From assembly GCF_009932375.1 (NCBI RefSeq), contig NZ_BLJG01000168.1, positions 1 through 43,503 on the forward strand: a stretch of DNA of 43,503 nt. Reading direction: 5' to 3'. Source of the stretch: Pseudomonas juntendi (lineage in GTDB: Bacteria; Pseudomonadota; Gammaproteobacteria; Pseudomonadales; Pseudomonadaceae). Shown here piece after piece: positions 30,501 through 42,500 of this stretch. The position numbers and the translations under genes were made by a program. The notes under the pieces were generated by a model. The model was not told where the DNA came from. It saw only the letters and a list, made by a program, of their open reading frames with translations, and did no database searches. Positions within the stretch are counted from its first letter, which is position 1. Every line of letters begins with the position of its first letter.

Positions 30501-33500
30501 GGCGCCGGGGTAACGCGGGGTTACCTGGGGCTGCCTGAGCAGCAGGCGCAGCGCTTCATCGCCAGCCCGTTCGTCGAAGGTGAGCGCCTGTACCGCAGTG
30601 GTGACCTGGTGCGCCTGAACCAGGACGGCAACCTAGTATTCCTTGGCCGTTGCGACGAGCAGATCAAGCTGCGTGGGTTGCGCATCGAGCCGGGCGAGAT
30701 CGAAGCCTGCCTTGCACAGCTCGCCGACGTGCGCGAGGCCGTTGTGCTCGCGGTGGACGACGTGCGCCTGGTCGCCTACTACACGGGTACGGAACAGCCG
30801 GTCGATGACCTGCGCCAGGCATTGCTGGCCCGGCTGCCCGAGTACATGGTGCCGGCCCAGTACATCCACCTTGAACAGCTACCCCTGACCCCCAACGGCA
30901 AGCTTGACCGCAAGGCACTGCCAGCGGCCGATACGGCCTTGCAAGGGCGACCTTACGAGGCCCCTGTGGGCCACACCGAGGCCTTGCTGGCGCGGTTGTG
31001 GCGCGAGCTGCTGGAGGTTGAGCAGGTGGGTAGGCACGACAATTTCTTCGAGCTGGGTGGGCACTCGCTGCTGGCCGTGAGCCTGACCGCGCGCTTGCGC
31101 CTGGAAGGTTTGCAGGTCGATGTGCGGACCTTGTTCGGCCAGCCGACCATTGCCGCACTGGCCTCCACGCTCGGTGCCGAGCAAGGTGTGGAAGTGCCGG
31201 AAAACCGAATTCCATCCGGTTGCACGCAGATCACCCCGCAGCTGCTCAGCCTGATCGACCTCGACCAGCCTGCCATCGACGCTATTGTCGCCAAGGTGCC
31301 AGGCGGCGCCGCCAACGTGCAGGACATCTACCCGTTGGCGCCGTTGCAGGAGGGGATTCTCTATCATCACCTGAGTGCCGAGCACGACCCCTACGTGCTG
31401 TTCTCCAAGCTACGCTTCGCCAGCCGTGAACGCTTGCACGCGTTCGCCAGCGCGCTGGACGCGGTCATCGCCCGGCACGATGTGCTGCGCACGGCCATTC
31501 TTTGGGAGGGCCTGCCGCAACCGGTGCAAGTGGTCTTGCGGGCCGTCGCACCGGTTGCGCAGGCAGGCGGCGACAACAGCCCATCCAGCACTGAATTCGA
31601 CCTGAGCCAGGCGCCGCTGTTGCGCCTGCTGTACACCGACGCCGACGGCCCGATCGAGGCCACCTTGCAGTTCCACCACATCGTGCTCGACCACACGGCG
31701 CTCGACGTGGTTGGCGAAGAGCTCAGTGCCCACCTGCAGGGCGCTGCGGCCCCGGCCCATGCCCCTGTGCCGTACCGCAACTACGTAGCCCAGGCGCGCC
31801 TGGGCATCAGCCAGGCCGGGCACGAGGCGTTCTTCCGTGGGCAGCTCGCTGATATCGACGAGCCAACCCTGCCGTTCGGCCTGAGTGACGTGCAAGGCGA
31901 TGGCCGCGACATCCACGAGGCCAAGTTGCCCCTTTCTGCCGACCTGGCCGGCCGCTTGCGCCACCAGGCGCGGCAGTTGGGCATCAGCGTGGCCAGCCTG
32001 TTCCACCTGGCCTGGGCGCGTTTGCTGGCCGCGGCCAGTGGCAAGCCCAGCGTAGTGTTCGGTACCGTGTTGCTGGGGCGTCTGCAGGGCGGCGAGGGTG
32101 CCGAGCGCGCGCTTGGGATGTTCATCAACACCCTGCCACTGCGCATCGACCTCGCCGGCGTCAGCCTGCGCGAGGCGGCCCATGTCACCCACCAGTCGCT
32201 CAGCGGCCTGCTGGCCCACGAGCATGCCTCGCTGGCCCTGGCGCAACGTTGCAGTGGCGTCGCCGCGCCGCTGCCGCTGTTCACCGCCATGCTCAACTAC
32301 CGTCACGGTGCCCAGCCCGACACGGCGCAGCGCCAGGGCTGGGACGGCATCGAGGTGCTGCAGGGACAGGAGCGTACCAACTACCCATTGAGCTTGAACG
32401 TGGATGACCTGGGCGAAGGCTTCCGCCTGGTGGCCATGACCACTGCCGGCGTTGGCGCTGCGCGCATCTGCGGGCAAATGGAGCAGGTGTTGCAGGCCAT
32501 GGTGCAGGCCCTGGAGCATGAACCGGCGCTGGCGTTGCAGCGCTTGCCGGTGCTGCAGGCCGAGGAACGCCAGCGGGTGCTGGCCGGGTTCAATGACACA
32601 GCCGTCGCCTACGACCTCGGGCAGACCTTGCACGGCCTGATCGAGGCGCAGGTTCGGCGCACCCCCGAGGCGCTGGCGGTCAGGGCCGAGGAGGGCGAGC
32701 TGACCTACGGCCAGCTCAACCAGCAGGCCAACCGCCTGGCGCACCACTTGATCGGCTTGGGGGTCAAACCGGACGATCGCGTGGCCATCTGCGTCGAACG
32801 CGGGCTGTCGATGGTGGTGGGGCTGCTGGCCATTCTCAAGGCCGGTGGCGCTTATGTGCCGGTGGACCCGGATTACCCGGCCGAGCGCGTGCGGCACATG
32901 CTCAGCGACAGCGCGCCGGTGGCGGTGCTGGTGCATGCGGCTACCCGGCACGTGCCGGAGGCGGGTCTGCTCATTGATCTGGACCAGCCGAGCTGGGCGG
33001 ATCAGCCTGTGGTTGACCCGGTTGTAGCAGGGCTGAATGCCCGGCACCTGGCCTACGTGATCTACACCTCCGGTTCGACCGGGCTACCGAAAGGCGTGAT
33101 GAACGAGCACGCCGGGGTGGTCAACCGCCTGCTGTGGATGCAGGACGCTTACGGCCTGGATGCGGCCGACGTGGTGCTGCAGAAAACCCCGTTCAGTTTT
33201 GACGTGTCGGTGTGGGAATTCCTCTGGCCGTTGCAGACCGGTGCACGGCTGGTCATGGCCCGCCCCGGTGGGCACCGAGACCCCGAATACCTGCGCGAGG
33301 TAATCGCCCGCGAGCACGTCACCACCCTGCATTTCGTACCCTCGATGCTCGACGTGTTCCTGTCCTCGACAGCCCCTGTCGCCGGGGCTGCTACGCAGCC
33401 CGATCACAACGCAATGCCGCGCCTACCCTACGGGGAAGCAGTGCCTGATGATCAATATTCCGAGCCTTCCCAGCCCTCGAAGACGAACGAGGCCCCTGTA

Positions 33501-36500
33501 GGAGCGGCCTCGTGTCGCGAAAGGGCCGCACAGCGGCCCCAGGATTTCCAAACCGACATCATTACCGCCGGGACAGCCGCGCAGCCCGATCACAACACAA
33601 TGCCGCGCCTACCCTTGATACGTGTGATCTGCTCCGGTGAGGCATTGCCGGGGAATCTGGTGCGGCGCTTCCACGCTCAGCTGCCAACCGTCGAGCTGCA
33701 CAACCTCTACGGCCCGACCGAAGCCGCGGTGGATGTCAGCGCCTGGCACTGCACCAGCGCTCCGGACAACACCCCGATCGGCAAACCCATCGCCAACACC
33801 ACCCTGTACATCCTCGACGACCAGCAGCAACCGGTGCCCCAGGGGGTAGCCGGCGAGCTCTACATCGGCGGCGTGCAGGTGGCCCGGGGTTACCTCAACC
33901 GTGCCGAACTCACCGCCGAGCGCTTCATCGACGACCCGTTCGTACCCGGCGCACGCCTGTACCGCACCGGTGACCTGGCACGCCACCTGCCCGACGGCAA
34001 CATCGAATACCTCGGCCGCAACGACGACCAGGTCAAACTGCGTGGCCTGCGCATCGAACTGGGTGAAATCCAGGCCGGCCTCACGGCCATCGAAGGCGTC
34101 AAGGAGGCGGTGGTGCTGGCCCATGACCAGCGCCTGGTTGCCTACTACACTGGCGACGCACAACCGGTGGACACCCTGCGCAGCGCATTGCTCACCCATC
34201 TGCCCGAATTCATGGTGCCGGCACAGTTCATGCACCTGCAGGCTCTGCCGCTGAGCCCCAACGGCAAGCTCGACCGCAAGGCTCTGCCAGCCCCCGGCCC
34301 CCTCCAGGACCGCCCGTTCGAGGCCCCGCAAGGCGACACCGAACACCTGCTGGCGGCCCTGTGGGCCGAGCTGCTGGGCGTAGAGCGGGTAGGGCGGCAT
34401 GACAACTTCTTCGAACTGGGCGGGCACTCGCTGTTGGCCGTCAGCCTGACCGCGCGCCTGCGTGCCCAAGGCCTGCACGCCGATATCCGCGTGTTGTTCG
34501 GCCAACCCACCCTGGCTGCGCTCGCCGCGGCGCTGGGCGCTGACACACGCGTGGCGGTGCCGGCCAACCGTATTGTCCGGGGGACCACGGCGATCACCCC
34601 GGCCATGCTGCCGCTGGCCGACCTGTCGCAGGCGGCCATCGACACCCTGGTCGCGCAGGTGCCCGGGGGTATCCAGAACATTCAGGACATCTACGGCCTG
34701 GCGCCGTTGCAACAGGGCATTCTCTACCACCACCTGGCCAGCGACGGCGCCGACCCGTACGTGTTGCAAGCGCGCTTCGCCTTCCCTGGCCAAGCCGAAC
34801 TGGACGCTTTTGCCGCCGCCCTCGACCAGGTCATTGCCCGCCACGACATCTTGCGCACCAGCATTCACTGGCAAACCCTGGAAGAACCGGTGCAAGTGGT
34901 CTGGCGTACGGTGCCGTCGCTAGCCGCCAGCATGCACTGCGCACCCGCCTACACAGGTATCGGCCTTGGCCAGGCCCCGCTGGTGCGGCTGTTGCCCGAG
35001 CAGACCGACACGGGCCTGCAAGCCACGCTGCTGATCCACCACATCATCCTTGACCACGCCGCCGTCGAGCAGTTGGTGGCGGAAATCACGGCTGTGCTGC
35101 AGGGCCGCCCGCTCGCCGAGGCCAGCGTGCCTTACCGCAATTATGTGGCCCAGGCGCGCCTGGGCGCCGATCCCCAAGCCGATGAAGCATTGTTCCGCGA
35201 ACTGCTGGGCGACATCGATGAGCCCACCCTGGTCTACGGCCTGCACGATGCGCACGGTGACACCCGTGACGTACACGACAGCCGCCTGACCGTGGATGCC
35301 GCACTGTGCGGGCGCTTGCGCGAGCAGGCGCGGCACTTGGGCGTGAGCGTCGCCAGCCTGATGCACCAGGCCTGGGCGCAAGTACTGGCGCAGTTGTCCG
35401 GCCGCGAAGAGGTGGTGTTCGGCACGGTGCTGCTGGGCCGCCTGCAGGGCGGCGAAGGTGCCGAACGGGCGCTGGGCATGTTCATCAACACCTTGCCCCT
35501 GCGCGTCAGCGTCGGTGCCGCAGGCACTGCCGAGGGCGTGCGCCTTACCCACCAGCGCCTGGCGCGGCTGCTGGCCCACGAACAGGCGTCGCTGGCCCTG
35601 GCCCAGCGCTGCAGCGGCGTGCCGGCGAGCCAGGCGCTGTTCACCAGCCTGCTGAACTACCGCCACAGCGCCCCGGCCAAGGTCGAACTGCGCCAGGCAT
35701 GGCAGGGCATCGAGCAGATCGCCGCCCACGAGCGCAGCAACTACCCACTGGTGGTGAACATCGATGACCTGGGCGAAGGCCTGGTGCTCACCGTGCAGGC
35801 GGTGTCGCAGGTAGACGGCGGGCAGGTTTGCCGCCTGCTGGCGACCGCGCTGGCGCAACTGGCCGATGCCTTGCAACAGGCCCCGGCCACGCCGTTGCAT
35901 ACGCTCAGCCAACTGGCGCCCGGCGAACGCGAACTGCTGCTGCAGGGCTTCAACGCCACCCGCCGAGACTACCCGCACGAGCATGCGCTGCACCAACTGG
36001 TCGGCACCCATGCCGCCCTCACGCCACAGGCGACCGCCGTGGTGCACGGGCAGCGCGAGTGGTCCTATCAGCAACTGGATGAGCATGCCAACCGCTTGGC
36101 TCACCACCTGCTCAGCCTGGGCGTAAACCCGGGTGAGCGGGTGGCACTGTTGCTGCCGCGCAGCTTCGACCTGCTGGCCGCGCAATTGGCCGTGAGCAAA
36201 TGCGCCGCGGTATTCGTGCCGCTGGACAGCAATGCCCCGGTTGAACGCCAGGCGTTCATGATCCAGGACTGCCAGGCCCGCGTACTGCTGACGCTCGCCA
36301 GCCAGGGGCAAACCGGCGGGGCCGTGCGGGTAGAGCTGGACCGCTGCGACCTGTCCGCCTGCCCCCACCATGCACCGGCCCTGACGGTGACCGCGCAAAG
36401 CGCGGCCTACGTCATGTACACCTCGGGCTCGACGGGCACGCCGAAAGGTGTGCTGGTTCCTCACCGGGCGATCGTCAGGCTGGCCATCAACAACGGCTTT

Positions 36501-39500
36501 GCCGAGTTCAACCGTGACGACCGGGTGGCCTTCGCCTCCAACCCGGCATTCGACGCCAGTACCCTGGAGGTATGGGCGCCGCTGCTCAACGGCGCCTGCG
36601 TGGTGGTGATCGACCAGCCGCAGGTGCTGTGCCGCGAGGCCTTGCGCGATGTATTGGTGAGCCAGCAGGTGAGCGTGCTGTGGCTGACCGCAGGCTTGTT
36701 CCACCAGTTTGCCGATGCCTTGCTGCCAGCCTTCGCCAAGCTGCGCTACCTGATGGTGGGCGGCGACGTGCTGGACCCGGCAGTGATCGCCCGGGTGCTG
36801 CGCGACGGTGCGCCGCAGCACTTGCTCAATGGCTACGGCCCGACCGAGGCCACCACTTTCAGCACCACCCATGAAATAACGGCTGTGGGCCAAGGCAGCA
36901 TTCCGATCGGCAAGCCCATCGGCAATGGCCGCTGCTACGTGCTCGATGCCCGTCGGCAACCGGTCCCGCTGGGCGCCGTAGGCGAGTTGTATATCGGTGG
37001 CGATGGCGTGGCGCTGGGTTACCTTGGCCAGCCCGCGCTGACCGCCGAACGCTTCCTCGATGACCCTTTCAGTGGCCAGGCAGGGGCGCGCATGTACCGC
37101 AGCGGCGACTTGGTCAGCTGGCAGGCCGACGGCACGCTGCGCTACCTTGGGCGTGCCGACCAGCAGGTCAAGCTGCGCGGGTTCCGTATCGAACTCGGGG
37201 AAATCGAAGCGTGTCTCGGCCAGTGCGAAGGCGTGCGCGACAGCGCCGTGGTCCTGCGTGAAGACGCCCCGGGCGACAAACGCCTGGTGGCTTACTTCAC
37301 CGCGCACGCGGCAGCGCCGCTGGTCGCCGACTTGCACGGCCGCCTGCAAAGCCTGCTGCCGGACTACATGGTGCCGGCGGCCTACGTGTGCCTGGCCGAG
37401 CTGCCATTGACCGCCAACGGCAAGCTTGACCGCCGTGCACTGCCGCTTCCGGGCAGCGACGCCCTGGTGAGCCGGGCTTTCGAGGCCCCGCAAGGGGCTG
37501 TGGAAGTTGCCCTGGCCGCCATCTGGGCCGAGGTGCTGAAGGTCGAGCAGGTCGGGCGCCATGACCACTTCTTCGAACTGGGTGGCCATTCGCTGCTGGC
37601 GGTAACCCTGGTCGAGCGCATGCGCAAGGCTGGCCTGCTTGCCGATGTGCGTGTCCTGTTCGCCCAGCCGACCCTGGCGGCACTGGCCGCTGCCGTGGGC
37701 AGTGGGCGCGAGGTGGACGTACCGGCCAACCGGGTACCGGTCGACGCCCAGGTGATCACCTCGGCGATGCTCAGCTTGATCGAACTGGATCAGGCCAGCA
37801 TCGACCGTATCGTTGCCAGCGTGCCGGGTGGTGCAGCCAACGTGCAGGAAATCTACCCGCTGGCACCGCTGCAGGAAGGCATTCTTTACCACCACCTCAG
37901 CGCCGAGCAGGGCGACCCGTACCTGCTGCAGTCACGCCTGGCGTTCGACAGCCTGGCCGACCTGCAGCGCTGGGCTGGCGCGCTGCAGCAGGTGATCGAC
38001 CGCCACGACATCCTGCGCACCGCTGTGCTCAGCGAAGGCCTCGAGCAGGCGGTACAAGTGGTTTGGCGCAAGGCCCGCATGGCGGTTACCGCTGTCGAGG
38101 GGCTGGGCAGCGAAGCGGTGCTCGATGCCTTGCAGGCACGCTACGATGCCCGCCACCAGCGCCTGGACCTGGCCTGCGCACCTTTGCTGCGCCTGGTGTA
38201 TGCGGCCGACCCGCGCAACCAGCGGGTGGTGGCGATACTGCAGTTCCACCACCTGGCCCTGGACCATACCGCCATGGAGGTCATCGCGGGCGAAATGCAG
38301 GCATTGATGGACGGGCAGGGCGCACAGCTGCCCGCGCCGGTGCCGTACCGTACGTACGTGGCCCAGGCGCGGTTGGCGGCAGACGATGCCGGCCATGAGG
38401 CATTCTTCCGCGAGATGCTGGGTGACCTGGATGAGCCCACCCTGCCGTTCGGACTGGCCGATGTGCAGGGCGAAGGGCATGCCATCGAAGAGGCCCAACT
38501 GCAGCTGGATGCCACCTTGGCCCGCAACCTGCGCGAACAGGCCCGGCGCCTGGGCGTCAGTGTCGCCAGCCTGGCCCACCTGGCCTGGGCGCGGGTACTG
38601 GGGGTGCTGGCCAACCGCAGCGACGTGGTCTTCGGCACGGTGCTGATGGGCCGCCTGCAAGGCGGTGCAGGGGCTGACCGGGCACTGGGTGTGTTCATCA
38701 ACACCTTGCCGCTGCGCATCGACCTGTCGACGCCGGTAGTGCAGGCGGTGCGCCTGACCCACCAGCGGCTGTCTGCGCTGCTGCAACACGAGCATGCCTC
38801 GCTGGCCCTGGCCCAGCGTTGCAGCGCCGTGGCGGCGTCTTCGCCGCTGTTCAGCGCTTTGTTCAACTACCGCCATAGCAGTGCCGCTGGCCCTGCTGCC
38901 GGCAGCCAAGGCGTGCGCCTGCTGGGAGGGGAGGAACGCAGCAACTACCCGTTGACCCTCAGTGTCGACGACCTGGGCGAAGGTTTTGCCTTGAGCGTTC
39001 TGGCCCAGCAGGGCGTAGGCGCCGAGCAGGTGGCATGCTGGATGAGCCAGGCACTCGCGCAACTGGCCCAGGCACTGGCGCAGGGCGCAACCGCTGCGGT
39101 GAGCACGCTGCCGATTATCGACCAGGCGGCACGCCAGCAGTTGCTGGACACCTTCAATGCAACCCGGCGCGACTATCCGACCGGGCGCACCGTGCATGCC
39201 CTGGTCGAAGCCCAGGCCGCACGCACGCCGCAGGCTGCGGCGCTGGTCCAGGGTGGCCGGGTGCTGAGCTATGGCGAGCTGAACCGTAGCGCCAACCGCC
39301 TGGCCCATTACCTGATTGCCCAGGGCGTGCAGGTGGGTGACCGGGTTGCCCTGTGCCTGCCGCGCAGCCTGGAGCGCCAGATCGGCTTGCTGGCCGTGCT
39401 GAAGGCCGGCGCTGCCTATGTGCCGATCGACCCGACCTACCCGGCCGAGCGGATCGCCTACCTGTTGGCCGACAGCGCGCCTGCGCGGGTGGTGGTCGAG

Positions 39501-42500
39501 TCTGCGACCCGGGCCTTGGTGGGCGACGCCCCGTGCATCGTGCTGGACAGCGACGCCTGGCAAGGCGCAGCGCAGGGCAACCCGCAGGTGGCTGGCCTGG
39601 ATCACCAGCAACTGGCCTATGTGATCTATACCTCCGGCTCCACCGGGCAGCCCAAGGGGGTGATGGTCGAGCATGCGACGCTGGCCAACCTGGTGCACTG
39701 GCACTGCGAGGCCTTTGCCGTGACGGCAGGCAGCCATACCAGCAGCGTGGCTGGGTTCGGCTTCGATGCGCTGGCCTGGGAAATCTGGCCGACGCTGTGC
39801 GCAGGGGCGGTGTTGCACCTGCCGCCGCTGCAAGTGGCCAGTGAACACGTGGACGAATTGCTCGACTGGTGGTTGGAACAACCGCTGGCCGTCAGCTTCC
39901 TGCCAACGCCGGTCGCCGAACAGGCCCTGCGCCGGGAGCGCCAGCACCCGACCTTGCGGACCTTGCTGGTCGGTGGCGACCGCTTGCGGGCGTTCGAACA
40001 CGACCCAGGCTTTAGCGTGGTGAACAACTATGGCCCGACCGAAACAACGGTGGTGGCCAGCGCTGGCCGGGTGCTGCCTGGCAGCGTACCGCACATCGGC
40101 AAGCCCATCGCCAACACCCGTGTCTATGTGCTCGATGAACAGCGCCAGCCAGTGCCGGTGGGCGCGGCCGGTGAGCTGTACATCGGCGGGGCCGGGGTGG
40201 CACGCGGTTACTTCAGGCGTGAGGCGCTGAGCGCCGAGCGCTTCCTGGCCGACCCGTTCAGCAGCGAGGCCCATGCGCGCATGTACCGCAGCGGTGACCT
40301 GGTGCGTTGGAATGCCGATGGCACCCTGGACTACCTGGGCCGCAACGATGACCAGGTGAAGATCCGTGGTGTGCGGGTCGAGTTGGGCGAAATCGAAAGC
40401 GTGCTGGCTGCCCAACCGGGCGTGATCGATGCCGTGGTGCTGGTGCGCGGTGAGCGCCTGCTGGCCTGGTTCACCGCCAGCGCGCCGGTTGCCCCGGACG
40501 CGTTGCGTGAGGCGATGCAGGCGAGCTTGCCGCCACACCTGGTGCCGTTGGCGTTCACCCGCCTGGACCATTTGCCGCTGACCCGGCATGCCAAGCTCGA
40601 CCGCAAGGCCTTGCCAGACCCCGACCCGGCGCTGCTGGCCAGGCAGGAGTACGTGGCACCGCAAGGCGCAGTCGAAAGCGCACTGGCTGCCGTGTGGGCC
40701 GAGATGCTGCAGGTCGAGCGGGTGGGGCGGCACGACAACTTCTTCGAGCTGGGCGGCCATTCCCTGTTGGCGGTGAACCTGACGGCACGTTTGCGCCGCC
40801 AGGGCCTGCAGGTCGATGTGCGGACCTTGTTCGGCCAACCGAGCATCGCTGCGCTGGCGGCCACCCTGGGCCAGGCACGCGAGGTGGTGGTGCCGGAGAA
40901 CCTGATCCCTGCCGGCTGCACCCACATCACCCCGGCCATGCTGCCGCTGCTGGCCCTGGAGCAGGGCGCGATCGAGCGTATCGTCGCCCAGGTGCCGGGC
41001 GGTGCGGCCAACGTGCAGGACATCTACCCACTGGCGCCGTTGCAGGAAGGTATCCTCTACCACCACCTGAGTGCTGCGGGCCACGACCCGTATGTGCTGC
41101 AATCACGCTTCGCCTTCGCCAGCCGGGAGCACCTGGCACGCTTTGCCCGCGCACTGGACAACGTCATCGCGCGTCACGACGTGCTGCGTACCGCCATCCT
41201 CTGGGACGGCTTGCCCCAGCCGGTGCAAGTGGTGCTGCGCGACGTTGCACCGCTTGTACCACAAACCCTTGGCAGCGGTGCTGCAGCGGGCCGACCGGTC
41301 TCTGCGGCTCTGGACTTGCGCCAGGCCCCGCTGCTGCGCCTGCTGTACACCGATGCGGACGGCCCGATCGAAGCGACCCTGCAGTTCCACCATATCGTGC
41401 TCGACCATACCGCCATGGAAGTGGTGGCCGAGGAGCTGATCGGCTTCTTGCAGGGCAACGACGAACCTGCACACGCCCCCGTGCCTTACCGCAACTATGT
41501 GGCCCAGGCACGCCTTGGACTCAGCCAGGATGCGCACGAAGCGTTCTTCCGTGAGCAACTGGCGGCGATCGACGAGCCGACCCTGCCGTTCGGCCTGAGC
41601 GATGTCCAAGGCGATGGCCGCGACATCGAAGAAGCGCAGCTGTGGCTGGATGACAGCCTGGGGCAACGGCTACGGGTGCAGGCGCGGCAACTGGGCATCA
41701 GCGTCGCCAGCCTGTTCCACCTGGCGTGGGCGCGCCTGCTGGGCGCCGCCAGCGGCCAACCGCGCGTGGTGTTCGGCACGGTGCTGCTAGGCCGCCTGCA
41801 AGGCGGCGAAGGCGCCGAGCGTGCGCTGGGCATGTTCATCAACACCTTGCCGTTGCGCATCGACCTGGCCGGCGTCAGCCTGCGCGAGGCGGCTCATGCT
41901 ACCCACCAGTCCCTCAGCGCGCTGCTGGCCCACGAGCACGCCCCGCTGGCATTGGCGCAACGCTGCAGCGGCGTGGCGGCGCCGCAGCCATTGTTCAGCG
42001 CAATGCTCAACTACCGGCACAGCAGCCAGGCCACCGCCAGCCAGAAGCAGGCGACAGCAGGGATGGAAAGCCTGGAAAGCCAGGAGCGCAGCAACTACCC
42101 GCTGGGCCTGAACGTGGACGACACCGGGGGTGGTTTCCGCCTGGTGGCCATGACCACTGCCGGCGTTGGCGCTGCGCGCATCTGCGGGCAAATGGAGCAG
42201 GTGTTGCAGGCCATGGTGCAGGCCCTGGAGCATGAACCGGCGCTGGCGATGCAGCGCTTGCCGGTGTTGCAGGCCGAGGAACGCGAGCGGGTGCTGGCCG
42301 GGTTCAACGACACGGCCGTCGCCTACGACCTCGGGCAGACCTTGCACGGCCTGATCGAGGCGCAGGTTCGGCGCACCCCCGAGGCGGTGGCGGTCAGGGC
42401 CGAGGAGGGCGAGCTGAGCTACGGCCAGCTCAACCAGCAGGCCAACCGCCTGGCGCACCACTTGATCGGCTTGGGGGTGAAACCGGACGATCGCGTGGCC

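Larger units (their letters stand above)
31221..34587 (+). other. PsoB module 6: C/E-A-T, predicted Ser, with REP insert
   Basis: The pocket reads D3893, V3894, W3897, H3936, then I-S-L-V-D, a Ser code. Between H3936 and I4035, residues 3947-4032 are an 86-residue insert where about 11 residues are normal. The pantetheine serine is Ser4302. Flanking core motifs are intact. Confidence 0.82.

Noticed and set aside
33493..33543. REP region as an insertion sequence or CRISPR
   Set aside because: There is no transposase gene, no terminal repeat pair with target duplication that I can show, and no regular spacer pattern. The hairpins fit REP-type repeats.
33363..33620. Insert as a frameshift or pseudogene signal
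   Set aside because: I translated every codon across both inserts. The frame is continuous, and the motifs before and after are in the same frame as the psoB start.
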